From the NCBI GenBank assembly GCA_963556695.1, contig CAUWAG010000010.1, positions 4,092,001-4,156,000 on the forward strand: DNA of 64,000 nt. The letters are read 5' to 3'. Both the position numbers and the translations under genes were made by a program. Each line of letters opens with the position of its first letter. Within the stretch, counting starts at the first letter, position 1. Below the pieces are notes generated by a model. The model searched no databases. It worked only from the letters and a program-made list of their open reading frames with translations, and was not told where the DNA came from. Shown here piece after piece: positions 45,338-56,369 of the stretch. Origin of the DNA: Anthostomella pinea. Lineage: Eukaryota; Ascomycota; Sordariomycetes; Xylariales; Xylariaceae.

Positions 45338-47438
45338 CTACTTGGGTGGGATCACAGGCAACGTCACATAGTTCTCAAGTCCTTCTCCAAAGTGGATATG
45401 GTTCTGCCCGGCAAACTTCGCCGGATATCTATGAGAGAAGTCAGTCAGCCACGATTTCACAAATCATCTGGTATGAAGTAGACTTACCGGTCGGTCGCCG
45501 AGTTATGCTGGAAGATACCTGAGCCCTGGGTGTCTCCGCTCGCAACCTCGAATACGATCTGGTTGCCTTTGTCGACAATCACGTTTGACGGCCACAACTC
45601 AATGTCGACGCCGTAGACCTCTCCAGGTTTCACTTCTTGGACGTCCGTCGAGAAGTATTCGCGATGCGGTAGCCAGGACCTGTGCTTGGGGTTCTCCTCG
45701 TGGACCTTTCGCATGCTCACCCGGAGCCAGCCCTTGCATATGGGAACGGGATCGCCTGCTGTGCCGGTATAGTAAATCTCCTTGCCTGAAGCATTGAGGT
45801 GTCTCAGGGTCAAGAAGAGATCGATGTCTTTCTCCCTTGCAACCTCCTCAGGTGTCAAGGAGACGTTCAGATGAGCCGTGATATGCCCAGTGATCTCGGT
45901 TTCCTCTTCGAAAGGCGGCGTAGTGAACTGGACTGCCTGGGGCTTGTCCAGTGTGCCGAGCGCCGGGTACGAGACCTGTTTCGGCTCGGAGCTCTGCTTG
46001 CTCGTCACGAGGCTCTCGTCGGAAGTCAAGTAGTAGTTGGTATACTTGGTTCTCGGAATCGGCCAAGCCTCTTCCTCCCTCTTCGGGTACGTCTTCTCCT
46101 TTTCGGCATCGTTGAAGCCAACGTTGCCCTTGCGGAGCGTGACGGTAACGGGCGAGACCTTGCCGGGCTTGCTCCAGCCCACCCGATCGTCACCTTTCAG
46201 GAACGCGTCGAGGAAGCTCTTCTGAAGTTCTACCTCGTCGTGGTAGTAGAACGGCAAGTCGTGACGGCCCGTGATGAACCGGAGGTATTTGAACTTGGAG
46301 CCAGCATGGGTATAGCCCTCTACGTTACCGCGCAAATGAAGTAGGATACCGCCCCAATTTGCCACGCTCAGCAACGGGACCTCGATATCTTCAGGAGTAA
46401 AGTCCTTGCTGGCGTAGTAGTCTTGGTCTCTGTACTGGTACTTGGCGTTGTCGACGGTCTGGTCTTGGCGGTTCTTGACCAGGACGTCTTCAGGTAGATC
46501 GCCCTCGATCGTGTCTAGCTGCCCGCGGGCACCCGGTCCGTCCGGTGGGAATGTAAGCTTCGACCTCCCCGGTCTTCCGTACTGGTTGACGAGCACTTGA
46601 CGGTTCTGCCAGAAGTTGATGAACTTGTCCGAAAGTATACCGCCATGGCGGCACCGATCGCGGTAGTAATCGGACATGCCCTCCCTATAAACAAAAGACC
46701 CATTAGCTTCCACATCCCAACCCAAACCCCATCTCTCAGTTTCCAGCACTCACCAAGGGATGATCGCCGCCAGCCCCTTGGGCCTCCTCGCAGCGACGCG
46801 CCACTGCGTGCCGGCATAATACGAGATGCCCAGCAAGCCAATCTTCCCGGTGGACCACGGCTGCTCGGCCGCCCACTCCACGACGTCGAAGAAGCACTCG
46901 CTGGTGCCGCGGCTCATGGTATCCAGGAACCCCGGGCTCTGTCCCAGGCCGCGCTCGTCGGCGCGCACGATCGCGTAGCCCTGGCCGGTCCAGTAAACCG
47001 GGTCGGGCGTCTCCCAGGCACTGTATTCGGACTTGTGCTCCGGGTTGACCTGGCCGAAGCTGGCTGGGAAGAAGGTCGCGTACGGGATGTCCTTGCCGTA
47101 CGGCCCGTACTGCGCGCGCGTACGTTAACATCCTATCTTTAAACCCGTATGGCAGATTTCTAGATGAAGAAGGAAAAGAAACAACAAAGGTCATTCTCGA
47201 AACCAATGCTCAAGGTCTTGTGATGGGATGTTTCTATACGTACGGTGACCAGCACGGGGAACTTGGCATCGGTGCTTTCGGTGTTCAGCAGTGGTGCCAG
47301 GGGCAGGTACACATTGGCGCGGATGGGCAGTTTCGACGCCTTCAGCGGCACTGACACGTTCATCATGACCCTGAGCCCGGCCTCGGCGTCGTCGGCCACG
47401 GACGAGATGTCGCGGATCGGGGGCGTCTGGACTTCCAT
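45338..47438 (-). CDS. CocE/NonD family serine hydrolase (X-Pro dipeptidyl-peptidase-like)
   Basis: 612 aa from exons 47438-47244, 47109-46754, 46684-45488, 45428-45338, all joins in frame. The alpha/beta-hydrolase core has SPYGKD-like TYGPYGKDIPY, DERGLGQS, and the nucleophile elbow GLLGISYYAGTQW (G-x-S-Y-x-G). A helical cap follows, then the C-terminal jelly-roll domain of the family (EITGHITAHLNVSLT, FEVASGDTQGSGIFQHN) ending in NHIHFGEGLENYVTLPV. Family members hydrolyse acyl esters or X-Pro peptides; the substrate here is unknown. It is intracellular by lack of a signal peptide. Intron 1 (134 nt) is one of the related introns. It may share local regulation with the adjacent fumarylacetoacetase, but nothing shows this. 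Confidence 0.9.
47110..47243 (-). repeat. Introner-like intron B
   Basis: 134-nt intron, 5' GTACGTATAGAAACATCCC, 3' GGATGTTAACGTACGCGCGCAG. It aligns along almost its full length with intron C (shared CATCCCATC.CAAGACC, TTCGAGAA, TTTGTT.TTTC, CATCTAGA, GGGTTTAAAGA). The first 6 nt (GTACGT) and AACATCC can pair with ACGTAC and GGATGTT near the 3' end. Confidence 0.8.
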
Positions 47439-48217
47439 TGTTGCATGTAATCAAGGGTCTGGGGTCTGGTGAGGGGAGTGACGACACTGACGCGGTAGAT
47501 ATAGATCGCGTGTTGGTGGCTGGCTCTCTATATTACTATCTCACGTTCCTGTTTGGGTCCGAAATTCACATATCACCACAGGACAGGAAGCAGCAGTTCA
47601 AGTTTCACGCATTTGCCCCTCGTCCGCGAAGGGGCTCCAGAGAGAGGTCCCGCCGGGCGAACTAGACCCTGCGTTCGCCTTCTGGGCTCGTCAGGTTCGT
47701 CGCAAAGCTGCAATGCTACCGGGCGGAAGGGTGGGGGAGGGGAACTAGGTGCCGGTGCATGTGGTCCCGGTCCCGCGTTCTCCCTCCCTACGCCTAAAAT
47801 CCGAGGACGCACCTGGATGTCGCGCCGGTCTCCATGTGGGCGGATATCCGAAGACGTGGTATGTATGGCGGCATTGACTACCTCCCTATCATTCAATATG
47901 ACTGTACAGTACGGAACTTCTCTCCGAAACGACTGCGTGACCTTGGGTCTGTACGACCCTGTTACCTCGCTCACCTAGAATGGAGACCTAGATATTGTGT
48001 TCTCTCACAAGTGAGCAGCAGATGCCTCCATGCTAGATGTTTGATTTACAGATAAATACGTTAAACCCGTTCGTTTATACTCGGCCTGCCAACGGGCCTG
48101 CAGGTTTACGTAAATATCTAAACTACATAAGTAATGAATACGCCGTCCACAAGAAAACAATACACCTGCCTATAAGATATGAATACACAACCACCCACCC
48201 CGGCCATCTACCTACCT
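47439..48217. other. Intergenic spacer
   Basis: Probable promoter of the hydrolase gene and 3' flank of the downstream-coordinate beta-sandwich gene. No gene is supported. Confidence 0.45.
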
Positions 48218-50000
48218 CTAGACCACATAAAAGGTGAAGTGAAGGCAGTTGTTCTTGCTGGCGATGTCCGGCACCCCAGTCCCCCCCTTGATATACGCCT
48301 TGCCCTGTCCCAGCTGCTTGTTCTCCCAGTCGACAGCGGCCTGGTTCCCCGGCCCGTTCCAGTTGCCCTCGGTGCTCGCCAACACCACCTCGCCATCGGG
48401 CTTCTTCCCGAGCGCCGCAGCCGGCGCGCCCCTGACGATGTTCTTGGTGAAGCCGTTGGACACGCCGGTGCCGTCCGTCGAGGCGACAGTGGCGGCGCCG
48501 TCGCACCCCTGCTGCAGCGAGATGTCGCCGTGCGCCTTGCCGTCGTTGGACGCCTTGACCTGGAACTCGCCCCAGGTCGCCGGCAGGGCCCGGCCGCGCT
48601 GCACGCGGCCCTTGAAGGACACGGAGAGCGGCACGTGGACCGTCTGGTTGGGCGCGAGCTCGACGTGCTTCAGTGGGTGGTCGAAGTTTGCTCCCGCGGT
48701 TCCGTTGCCGTTCCAGTAGTTGTCGTAGAAGTAGTAGGTGTTCTTCTTGGCTGAGTGGTTCGTCAGTTGGATACCTGGACCGGGCGCGCTGGTGGTGGCA
48801 GCGGCGGCCAGCGTCTTGATGGCGGCCCCAGCTGGCTGTGATGCGTTTTCGACCTTGTTGACTGAGATTGCGTTGACGTCGTTCTTCGCGGCGAGCGCAA
48901 CCTGCTGGGGTTGATCGGGCTGGGTATTAGCGGTAGCCACCATGGCAAACCCTTGGATGGATTGTCCTGTGAAGGGCTTGGAAGGGTCGGGTGCAGCGTT
49001 GCCGTTCTAATGTTTGAGGTCAGTCAGTTCTCGTACTAAACACATTTCGCAGAATATAGCAAGGCATGAACATAATCTTACACTGTACACAATGAGGATG
49101 TCCTTGCTGCCCTTGCCGGCACTGCTCTGTTTGTTGTCCTCTGGGTTGCCAGCATTACCACCCCTTGTGAATCATCAGCACGAAGGGGACTAAAATGGAC
49201 CAGGGATAAGGCAACACTCACCATGCACCAACACCGATGTAGGTTCTGCCATTCGCGAAGGTCCGCTGCGTGTATGTTAACATCCCGTCTTTAAACCCTG
49301 GGGCCATTGTCTAGATGATGATGAAGGAAAGGGAAGAAACAAAGCTTGTTCTCGAATACAAGACTCAGTCAGGGTCTTGGGATGGGATGTTTTTTATACG
49401 TACCACGAACTGCTCCAGGGGCTGGGAGTCCTTCGGGGGACCGATGCGCTTGACGTTGCCACTGCCGTCGAGGAAAACATGGCCCTTGAGCTGGTCCTTC
49501 TTCGCCTGGGGGAGCTTGTGGTATGCGGTGTTGCAGGCCTGCATGAAGGTCTCGTGGCCCTTGTACTTGCCCGCAGGGTCGCCGACCTGCTGGCACGTCA
49601 TGTTGCCCCCGGCGCCGACAATGTTGCTGATGTCGATGGTGTCGTTGCCCATCCAGCCGCTCTTGGTGATCTCGCACTGCTCGCCGATGACGCCGTCGTG
49701 GACGGCGATGATGGCGCCTGAGGTGCCGTCGGGCGCTTCGATGTTGGCTTCACCGTTGGCCATGATCGTCACTGGTGGTTGCAGGTCAGCTGTCTGTCTT
49801 TGGAGGATACGCAACAGCTGCTTTGAACAGCACAGCTGCTTGCTGAAGCATGTGCACGTGTCTCGTAGAGGCGAGGGCCTTTTCAGACGGGGAGGAGGTA
49901 GTTCGAAGTGCTACTCACAGTCTTTCCCACCATTGTACGCCCCATGGCACTGGAAGGTCTGGGCATGGTTCGACCTGTTCTTGATGCGAAGATAATGCAT
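48218..50000 (-). CDS. Uncharacterised protein with two beta-sandwich-like halves
   Basis: 460 aa from five exons: 50000-49919, 49789-49404, 49265-49222, 49163-49082, 49006-48218, every junction in frame. The N-terminal half starts MHYLRIKNRSNHAQTFQCH and contains VTIMANGEANIEAPDGTSGA and TIDISNIVGAGGNMTCQQV. The C-terminal half (from about residue 272) repeats the logic: GIQLTNHSAKKNTYYFYDNY, LAPNQTVHVPLSVSFKG, WGEFQVKASNDGKAHGDISL QQGCDG. Repeated 'NHS...NTYYFYDNY', 'PNQTVHVPL' and 'DISLQQG' patterns resemble thaumatin/GH64-type beta-sandwiches, but the match is by impression. An Ala/Gln/Thr-rich linker joins the halves. There is no signal peptide. It is divergently transcribed from the GH128-CAP gene, which suggests joint use. 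The function is unknown. Exon 1 and the first splice are the least certain parts. Confidence 0.72.
49266..49403 (-). repeat. Introner-like intron C
   Basis: 138-nt intron, 5' GTACGTATAAAAAACATCCC, 3' GGGATGTTAACATACACGCAG, homologous along its length to intron B. AACATCCC near the 5' end is exactly complementary to GGGATGTT near the 3' end, so the intron RNA can form a terminal stem. The branch point is inside TGTTAAC. Confidence 0.8.
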
Positions 50001-51044
50001 TTTTGCTAGGGTTCTGATTGTATGTCTTGTATATAAGTGTTTTGAGGGTCTGTGTTCTGTTGCTAGGAGTTTTGTCTTGGTGCTGTGACATGCCGGCTGC
50101 GCTTCAGGGGGGAAAGGAGCCTTTTATAAAACTCGCGACGATCTTCCTCGCCATAGCCTCTTCATGAGAATGAGGTCCTGAATCGGATCATATCGAGCGG
50201 GAGCTGTTCGCTTGTCGTCGTATAGACGCATCTTAGGAATGAGCTTACACCTACCCCAAGACTTCAGAAGGCTGAGCCAGAGGGGCTCGGCCGACCCGAT
50301 AGTCACCTGATATCCGTGGCGGGAGTCCTTCGTCTGACACCCAGTCGTCATTTAAAATCCTTCTTACTGTCACAAGGTCCGCCATTGCGGCGAGGAGGTC
50401 GGAGGGCAAGAGACCGCGGAGTCTTGCGCCGATTCGGGGGGGGGGGAGGGTGGCGGGGATAAGCTGACGTGTTCTGTGCGGTCTACTCACCACGGCATGA
50501 ACCTCACCGGATACTTTCGCATAGCCCCGTATAGGCCGTTTTTTCAGCTTCAGCTGAACGTGACAGCCTTGTCATCAACAGCGGCGGTATGCACGTGGCG
50601 ATGAGAGCTGCCCACCCCCCTTTTATGACCAGAATAGGGGGCCGATCCTCCGCACCTATTTTGATACATGTAGTATAGTCATCAGACTTGTCCATAGGGC
50701 TGAATTGTGTGTTTCGCACAAACAGCTAGATTGCGTGTCTCGCACAACACGTAAGCAGTGCACAGCGGTGGGAGCTTAGACATTGGATCCGAGATTTTCG
50801 CATCCCTCTTCCGTCAGCCTGAGGCGTGCTCTCGCCTGACTCCAAACGGCCGAGCCTTGCCCACGTGTCACTCCGTTCCGATCCTCTTCCCTGAAGCGTA
50901 TCTATATAAGAACATCAAGTCGGTCTCTGGGCATCTTTCGGAACAAATCAACCAAGAGCTAGTCGAAATAGCACCAGGCCCAGTTTCCACTTACTGCATT
51001 ACTTCTTTACTACTACTACCAAACATATTGCACCAATTTTCAAA
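50001..51044. promoter_or_regulatory. Divergent promoter region between the beta-sandwich and GH128-CAP genes
   Basis: Candidate TATA boxes: CTATATAAG at 50902-50910 (plus strand, about 135 bp before the GH128-CAP start), TATAAAAG on the minus strand near 50122-50130, and CTTATATAC on the minus strand near 50029-50038. No ORF in between is convincing. A G-run (G10) lies near 50440. Confidence 0.5.
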
Positions 51045-52699
51045 ATGGTCATTCAAAAGCGTCAAATCCTCTGGGACTGGACCAACACAGGTGGTGCAGG
51101 AAACCCCGGCATCCCTGGCAAGATCGACCAAGTCCCCTTTGGCGGCCAAAGCCCCGTTGCCTCCGTCGTGAACTGGAATGTGTGGGTACCCCCTGAGCTC
51201 AAAGACAGGGCGCCTTTCAGGCCCATGGTCCGCGGCCTCGATAACACGAAGGGCAACGACTGGGCTATCGTCCAGGACACCAAGTACCCCATTATCCTCT
51301 TCCTCAACGAGCCCGAGCGTGCCGGCATCACTCCGGAGCAGGCCAGGGACATCTGGTACAACCAGATGCTGCCCCTGAGGAAGAACAAGGGGAAGAAGCT
51401 CGGCTCACCGGCTGTCGCCTCTGTAAGAAATCTCTTCTTTAACGACTGAGGGAAAATCCAACACAGTTTCAGGACGAAAATGGTCGCAAGTGGCTCGAGA
51501 AGTTCATGTCACTCGTGTCCAAGGATATGCCCGACTTTGTCTGCGTCCACTACTACTCCAAGAGCGCGGGCGATGCCCAGAAATACATCCAGGACATGCA
51601 CAACAAGTGGCCCAAGCCCAAAGTCGTAAGTACCCAGTTCGATATACCGAACATCCATTTTCCGCTTCCGGCTAACGAACACGCTCGAAGATGGTCACCG
51701 AGATCGCCTGCATCGACCGCAGCTACCCGAACATCGTGAACTTCACCGTCCAGATCTGCAACTGGATGGACAAGCAGGACTGGGTCGCCGAGTACGGCCT
51801 GTTCGACTTCCAGCGCAAGGTGGCGGACGGCTTCGTCAGCCCGGCCGCGCAGCTCATGGACGCAAACGGCAACTTCACCGAGCTGGGCAAGATGTACGTG
51901 CACCAGCAGCCCATGACAGCCCCCGGAAAAGCTTCCATCGCCACGAACACGCTCGTTGCGGCGGCGGATGTCACCGGAGACCAGGACGTGCTTGCGGAAG
52001 CGAAAGACGGCGACGCGAAGACGGGCCAGCCACTATCACACGACGCGAGCGATGTCCACGTCGCTGAGGCTCCTGCGGAGGGCGAAATCCAGGGGCTCGC
52101 GGCGTTCAGCATAGCCGCAACCCTGGGGCCTGACCAGCAGAACGCCTTGAACGCCCACAATCAGAAGCGCAAGGGCAAGGGCCTCCCGGCGCTTGCGTGG
52201 GACAGCCAACTTGCCAGCAACGCGGAGAGCTACGCCAAGCACCTTGCTCAGATCGGCAAGCTCGAGCATTCTGCTGGCGACCAGCGCCCGAACCAGGGCG
52301 AGAACCTCGCGTGGTAAGGAAGACAATGGCTTACTTATCCCAATCAATGATGTGCAAACAGTCACTAACTGGCGTGCTCAACAGGGCTTCCGCATCGAGC
52401 ACCCCTCTGGTCATGTCTGCCAACATGTGGCTCGCCGAAGAGAAGGACTACCATGGGGAGCCAATTGGGCAGGGCGACTTCGGGTCCTACGGCCACTACA
52501 GTAAGCCAAGCTATATCCGACTCCGGAACACATCGTGGTCACTCGTGTCTTGCACTGACATTGGAACCCCTTAGCTCAATGCATGTGGAAGTCTACCACC
52601 AAGCTGGGCATGGGTTGGGCCAAGGATTCCAAGGGTGGCGTCTATATCGTTGGGCGGTACTCGCCCCCTGGAAACTGGACGGGCCAGAAGCCTTACTGA
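51045..52699 (+). CDS. GH128-type glycoside hydrolase fused to a CAP/PR-1 (SCP) domain
   Basis: 464 aa from exons 51045-51422, 51473-51625, 51691-52313, 52385-52500, 52575-52699, all in frame. Residues 1-240: GH128/Asl1-like (glycosyl-hydrolase catalytic core) TIM barrel, opening RQILWDWTNTGG, with acid/base Glu in LFLNEPERAG (about residue 89) and nucleophile Glu in MVTEIACIDR (about residue 181), plus FVCVHYYSKSAGD. Residues about 245-325: Ala/Asp/Glu-rich linker. Residues about 325-464: CAP domain with LNAHNQKRKGKGLPALAWD, LEHSAGD, NQGENLAW and the signature GHYTQCMWKST, ending GRYSPPGNWTGQ. GH128 enzymes cut beta-1,3-glucan; CAP domains bind lipids/sterols and are normally secreted. No signal peptide precedes the catalytic domain, which is odd for both families. 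The linker is encoded in the same exon as the CAP start, so the fusion does not depend on a guessed splice. Confidence 0.85.
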
Positions 52700-53249
52700 T
52701 CTTTCACTACCAGCCGACATCTTGACTTGAGGAGGAGTTATGGGGAGGCCGGGCGCGCCGGGGGATTTCTTAGTGTCGCTCATTTGGTCTTTGTCGTTTA
52801 GTCGTTCATTCATTCTAGCCATGCAATAAAAGATATCTTGGAGTTCATCAGGCCAGCACCCGGGAGCTCTCCGTGTTCGCGACGTAGACGCCTGCCGCGT
52901 TATCAGTAAGCTCACGGGTGACCTACGGGATTCCGAGGCTTACGTATGGGGATTTCGTTGTGGTGTTTTGGGATTGCTGTAGTAGAGAGGGAGAACTTGG
53001 GAGGCTCTACGCCAATGAGGAGAACAGAGTTAACACCTGCCACGGACGAAAAGGGTGCCTCGCGAAAATTGGCAGCTCTGCTGTCGTGGCCATAGTGGTG
53101 CTCGTTGTGGTGCTCGTGGAAATGCTTGGTTAGGGTGCCATTCGCTCCCTCGTTGAGTCGCTCGCCTGATGTGCTGTCGACAGCGGTGCCCTGTGGGATG
53201 TGAGCCAGTACGGCCGTCCATTCCTCATGATGGGTTGACAGAGCGTCTT

Positions 53250-55081
53250 CGCTCATCTTGACCCCTGAACAGTGAAGTCCAAAGTGATGAAGACTGGAAA
53301 AGTGAGCCCAAAGAGGTCGTTGGTAGTTGGATAGCCACCCTTTACCGGCGTCATCTTCGAATGAATACCCGCGTACAAAACGTGCGGTACGTTAACGCAC
53401 TTAGAGATATCCTGCATTGGCAGGTCGGTCGAATACTGCACTTCCACTCCAACTGATGTCAAATATGCGGCGAGAGCCCAAGTAAAGGGGTGTAGGCGTA
53501 GCCTCGAGAATCCTCATCATTGATGCGTGCACCAGCGTTGACCAGCAATTCCATAATGGCCAAGGACATGGATCCGGCGGCGAAAGTCAGCGGCGATTGC
53601 GAACAGTCCGGATGAGGGTGAACATCGCCCCTGCGTCAATCAGTCTATTGACGAGATGAGCCCGTGCTACTTCCGAGGCTCGTTCGGCAGCTTTTATGAC
53701 GTAGTCTGGCTCTTCTATGTCAACTTCCCGATTGATTGCGAGTCGGTCAGGTGGTTGACAACACAATTCCAAAGGTCGATACGTAAAGCCACCCAGTGGG
53801 TGTGATTTCCAGCGGGTATGGACATCCGCTCCCCGGTCGATGAGTTCGACTGCATCAGTATACCAGCCACGATGGCATGCTTCGTGGAGGACAGTACGCC
53901 CGTCGCCCAAGTCCGCGTCTACTTGAGCACCGTGCTGCAGGAGCCAGCGACTGACGTGACCCATACTACGGTTTGAACCATGCGGCCCGCGATAATGCAA
54001 GGCACCTATGCAACTACGGTCAGCACGGATTCCATAAACTGGTAACGGAAGACTTCACAGACATCCAATGCCGCTGGCGGAAACCGAAGTGCAACCAACG
54101 GCATCACGAGTTGAAAGACAGGGTAGCGACTTACGGAATAGAGGTGTCAAGTTCTCAGGATCTCGCATATTTACATGCAAGTTGTAAATGCCTTCCACAA
54201 GAAGCTGAACAGTAGAGAGAAATCATTCATTGCAGCGACGTGGAGGGCGCTGCGGCCTTTCTGGGTCTCAGCCAGATCCACGTTGATAGACGCCCCAAGA
54301 GATAAGAGCAAGCTGGCGGTGCTGTCTTTTCGACCATTAAGAGCTGATTGAAGTGGAGTCGGCAATGAGATGGGAGCTCCCCAGATCCGATGATATTGGG
54401 GGAAGAGGAAGGACGCAGGGTTGAGCGATGCACCGCTGTCGAAAAGCAGCTGGACAGTGCTCTTATGTCCGGAACGCGCAACGGCATGCAGCGGAAACCA
54501 GTAAGGAGTCGATGTACTGCTGGGCCGCAACAGATCCTCCCCACCTGTCCGGTGAGCATCCCAAGGAACTGGTACCGATAGGCCTTTATCGGACTCGCCT
54601 TCGCTCTCTGAGAGCTCGTCCTCGCCCCCTAGCCAGGGTTCATCGGTCGTAGTCGTCAAAGCCGCCTACGGAGATGTCCCCAGCCATTCTGCGTGACTTC
54701 AGTAGTAAGGATCGGCGCCATTGGGCAACCGAGTGTGATTCATGGCAGTAGATTGAGTTGAGAGCCATCTTCGCGGGGATGCAAGAACTCCCCAGTAACC
54801 ATCGATTATGCTCATACCCGGGAGGATGCATGTACTCTGCGATGAAGGCCATGTTGGGATCAGCGCCAGCGTGCAGCAGTCTTCTGACGAGGTCGACATA
54901 ACCAGAGTCGGCGGCCCAACAGAGCAGGTATGGGTACTGTTTGACGGCGATTGACACCAGGCTGTGGTCGAAGACGGCGTGAACATGACGACAAGAAATG
55001 GAGGGCCGCCAGGTCCTCCTCATATGACCACTCAGCGATGTGGGTAATCAGCTCGTTGGGCAAGTCCAGGAGCGACGGCAT
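53250..55081 (-). pseudogene. F-box/ankyrin-repeat gene, decayed
   Basis: The minus-strand start MPSLLDLPNELITHIAEWSY (55081) is an F-box-like helix. Ankyrin repeats follow in different frames: CWAADSGYVDLVRRLLHAGA (54900), PLHAVARSGHKSTVQLLFDS (54450), SALHVAAMNDFSLLFSF (54230), RTVLHEACHRGWYTDAVELI (53870), MSLAIMELLVNAGARINDED (53530). Frame changes without good introns occur near 54990, 54650, 53600 and 53475, where the repeat pattern continues in a new frame. An intron near 54000-54170 remains possible. At least three indels make a functional product unlikely, unless several are unrecognised short introns. Confidence 0.65.
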
Positions 55082-55089
55082 CTTGGTCA

Positions 55090-56340
55090 CACTCTATAGA
55101 TAGGGGGACTGACGGTTAGCGCAGTGACCACATTGGTCCTGACTATTCCACTAACCTTGGGGGCCTCAGTAAGGTGCACGGTACTGACTGATAGAAGTGC
55201 TGGGGTGCCGGACTGATGAGTGTGGGACTTGGTCAGGACTTGCAGTCGATGAGTGTGAGGGTTGGCGGCGAGTAGGCAGGTTTGACGTGATGTGTTCGAC
55301 GAGAAGGAGAAAGAACTTCAGCTACACTAGTAGTAGGTCGCGAAGGTACTAATAAGGAAGCAACCTGAGTAGGGCAAGAGCTAAGGGTTAGGGGCGCGCG
55401 TGATCACGTGAAATCCTTGAGTGGGTGGGACTTGGTGCTAAGTCCGACTTGCAGCTGCCCCCGGTGCTTCGTTGGGTTTCCCTCATTCCTCAAGGCCGGG
55501 TCGCACCTGCAGCGAGGTTGGCAGGTTGGACAAGGCCAATGATGAAAAACAGACTACTGCCGTCAACTGGTCTGATACCCCTCACTGCGTGCTGGGATTG
55601 AGTGAGCATGTGATAAGCTGACACGAATGCCTTCTGAGACTGTCACCACCATCGGCTTGTCTTGACCTGGTCAGGGGTTCGAAATCGGAGGCGGAGGCAA
55701 CAAGATGAACCCCTTCTAGGTATCCCCTTGAGTTCGGAATGTGACCACGACGCTAAGCATTCCCCAGAGCCTATCAGATTTCAGGCCAAGGCTGTGGCTC
55801 CTCAACCCATTTTCCAGCCACAATGACGGATGGGTCACGGACCAGGATACAAGGTACCTTGGAGCCCAACGGGTACCCGTTTGTACCTGATTTGTACCCA
55901 ACTGGGATAATAGCTACTTCTGGGATGGGGACACCACCCATCCCTTCTTTCAATCAAGCAACTTCCAGAATACAGACCAATAGCCACCATTCGTGACCCT
56001 GGTCCTTATTCTGGATACCGCTACCACAAGGCACAAAGGCCGCCTCCCGCAGCTAATTTCGGCTTAAGGAATGTCTATGTAATAGCTTGAAGAAAATCAA
56101 TTAAACATTTTAACGTACCTTATTGCTTGCATATTGGTATCGACGCGTATAAAAAGCGCGAAAACACACGTGAATACACGGGTTAGGTACATGGCCGAAG
56201 AAAAACGAACGAGTAGCGACGTGGTCACATTCCAAACTCAAGGGGATACCACGCCACTCAATATTGATCAAGTTAAGCACAGGTCAATCTGGACAGCATG
56301 GAGTTGAAGTGAACACGGAGAACAGCGCTGTGCGACACCT
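55090..56340. other. Intergenic spacer
   Basis: No gene supported; the sequence has several short direct repeats of AGTGTGGGACTTGG/GTGGGACTTGGT type (55225, 55423) but no recognised element. Confidence 0.4.
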
Positions 56341-56369
56341 TGCCGAGTTCACTAGCACGTTTAACACAC

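Noticed and set aside
46597..47142. 181-codon plus-strand ORF over the hydrolase gene
   Set aside because: Antisense to the well-supported exons of the CocE-type hydrolase.
48179..48754. 191-codon plus-strand ORF over the beta-sandwich gene
   Set aside because: Antisense shadow of the last exon, which has matched splice junctions upstream.
52912..53256. 114-codon minus-strand ORF between the GH128-CAP gene and the ankyrin remnant
   Set aside because: His/Asn-rich with no domain, start context or exon link; it might be the eroded 3' end of the ankyrin gene but nothing proves it.
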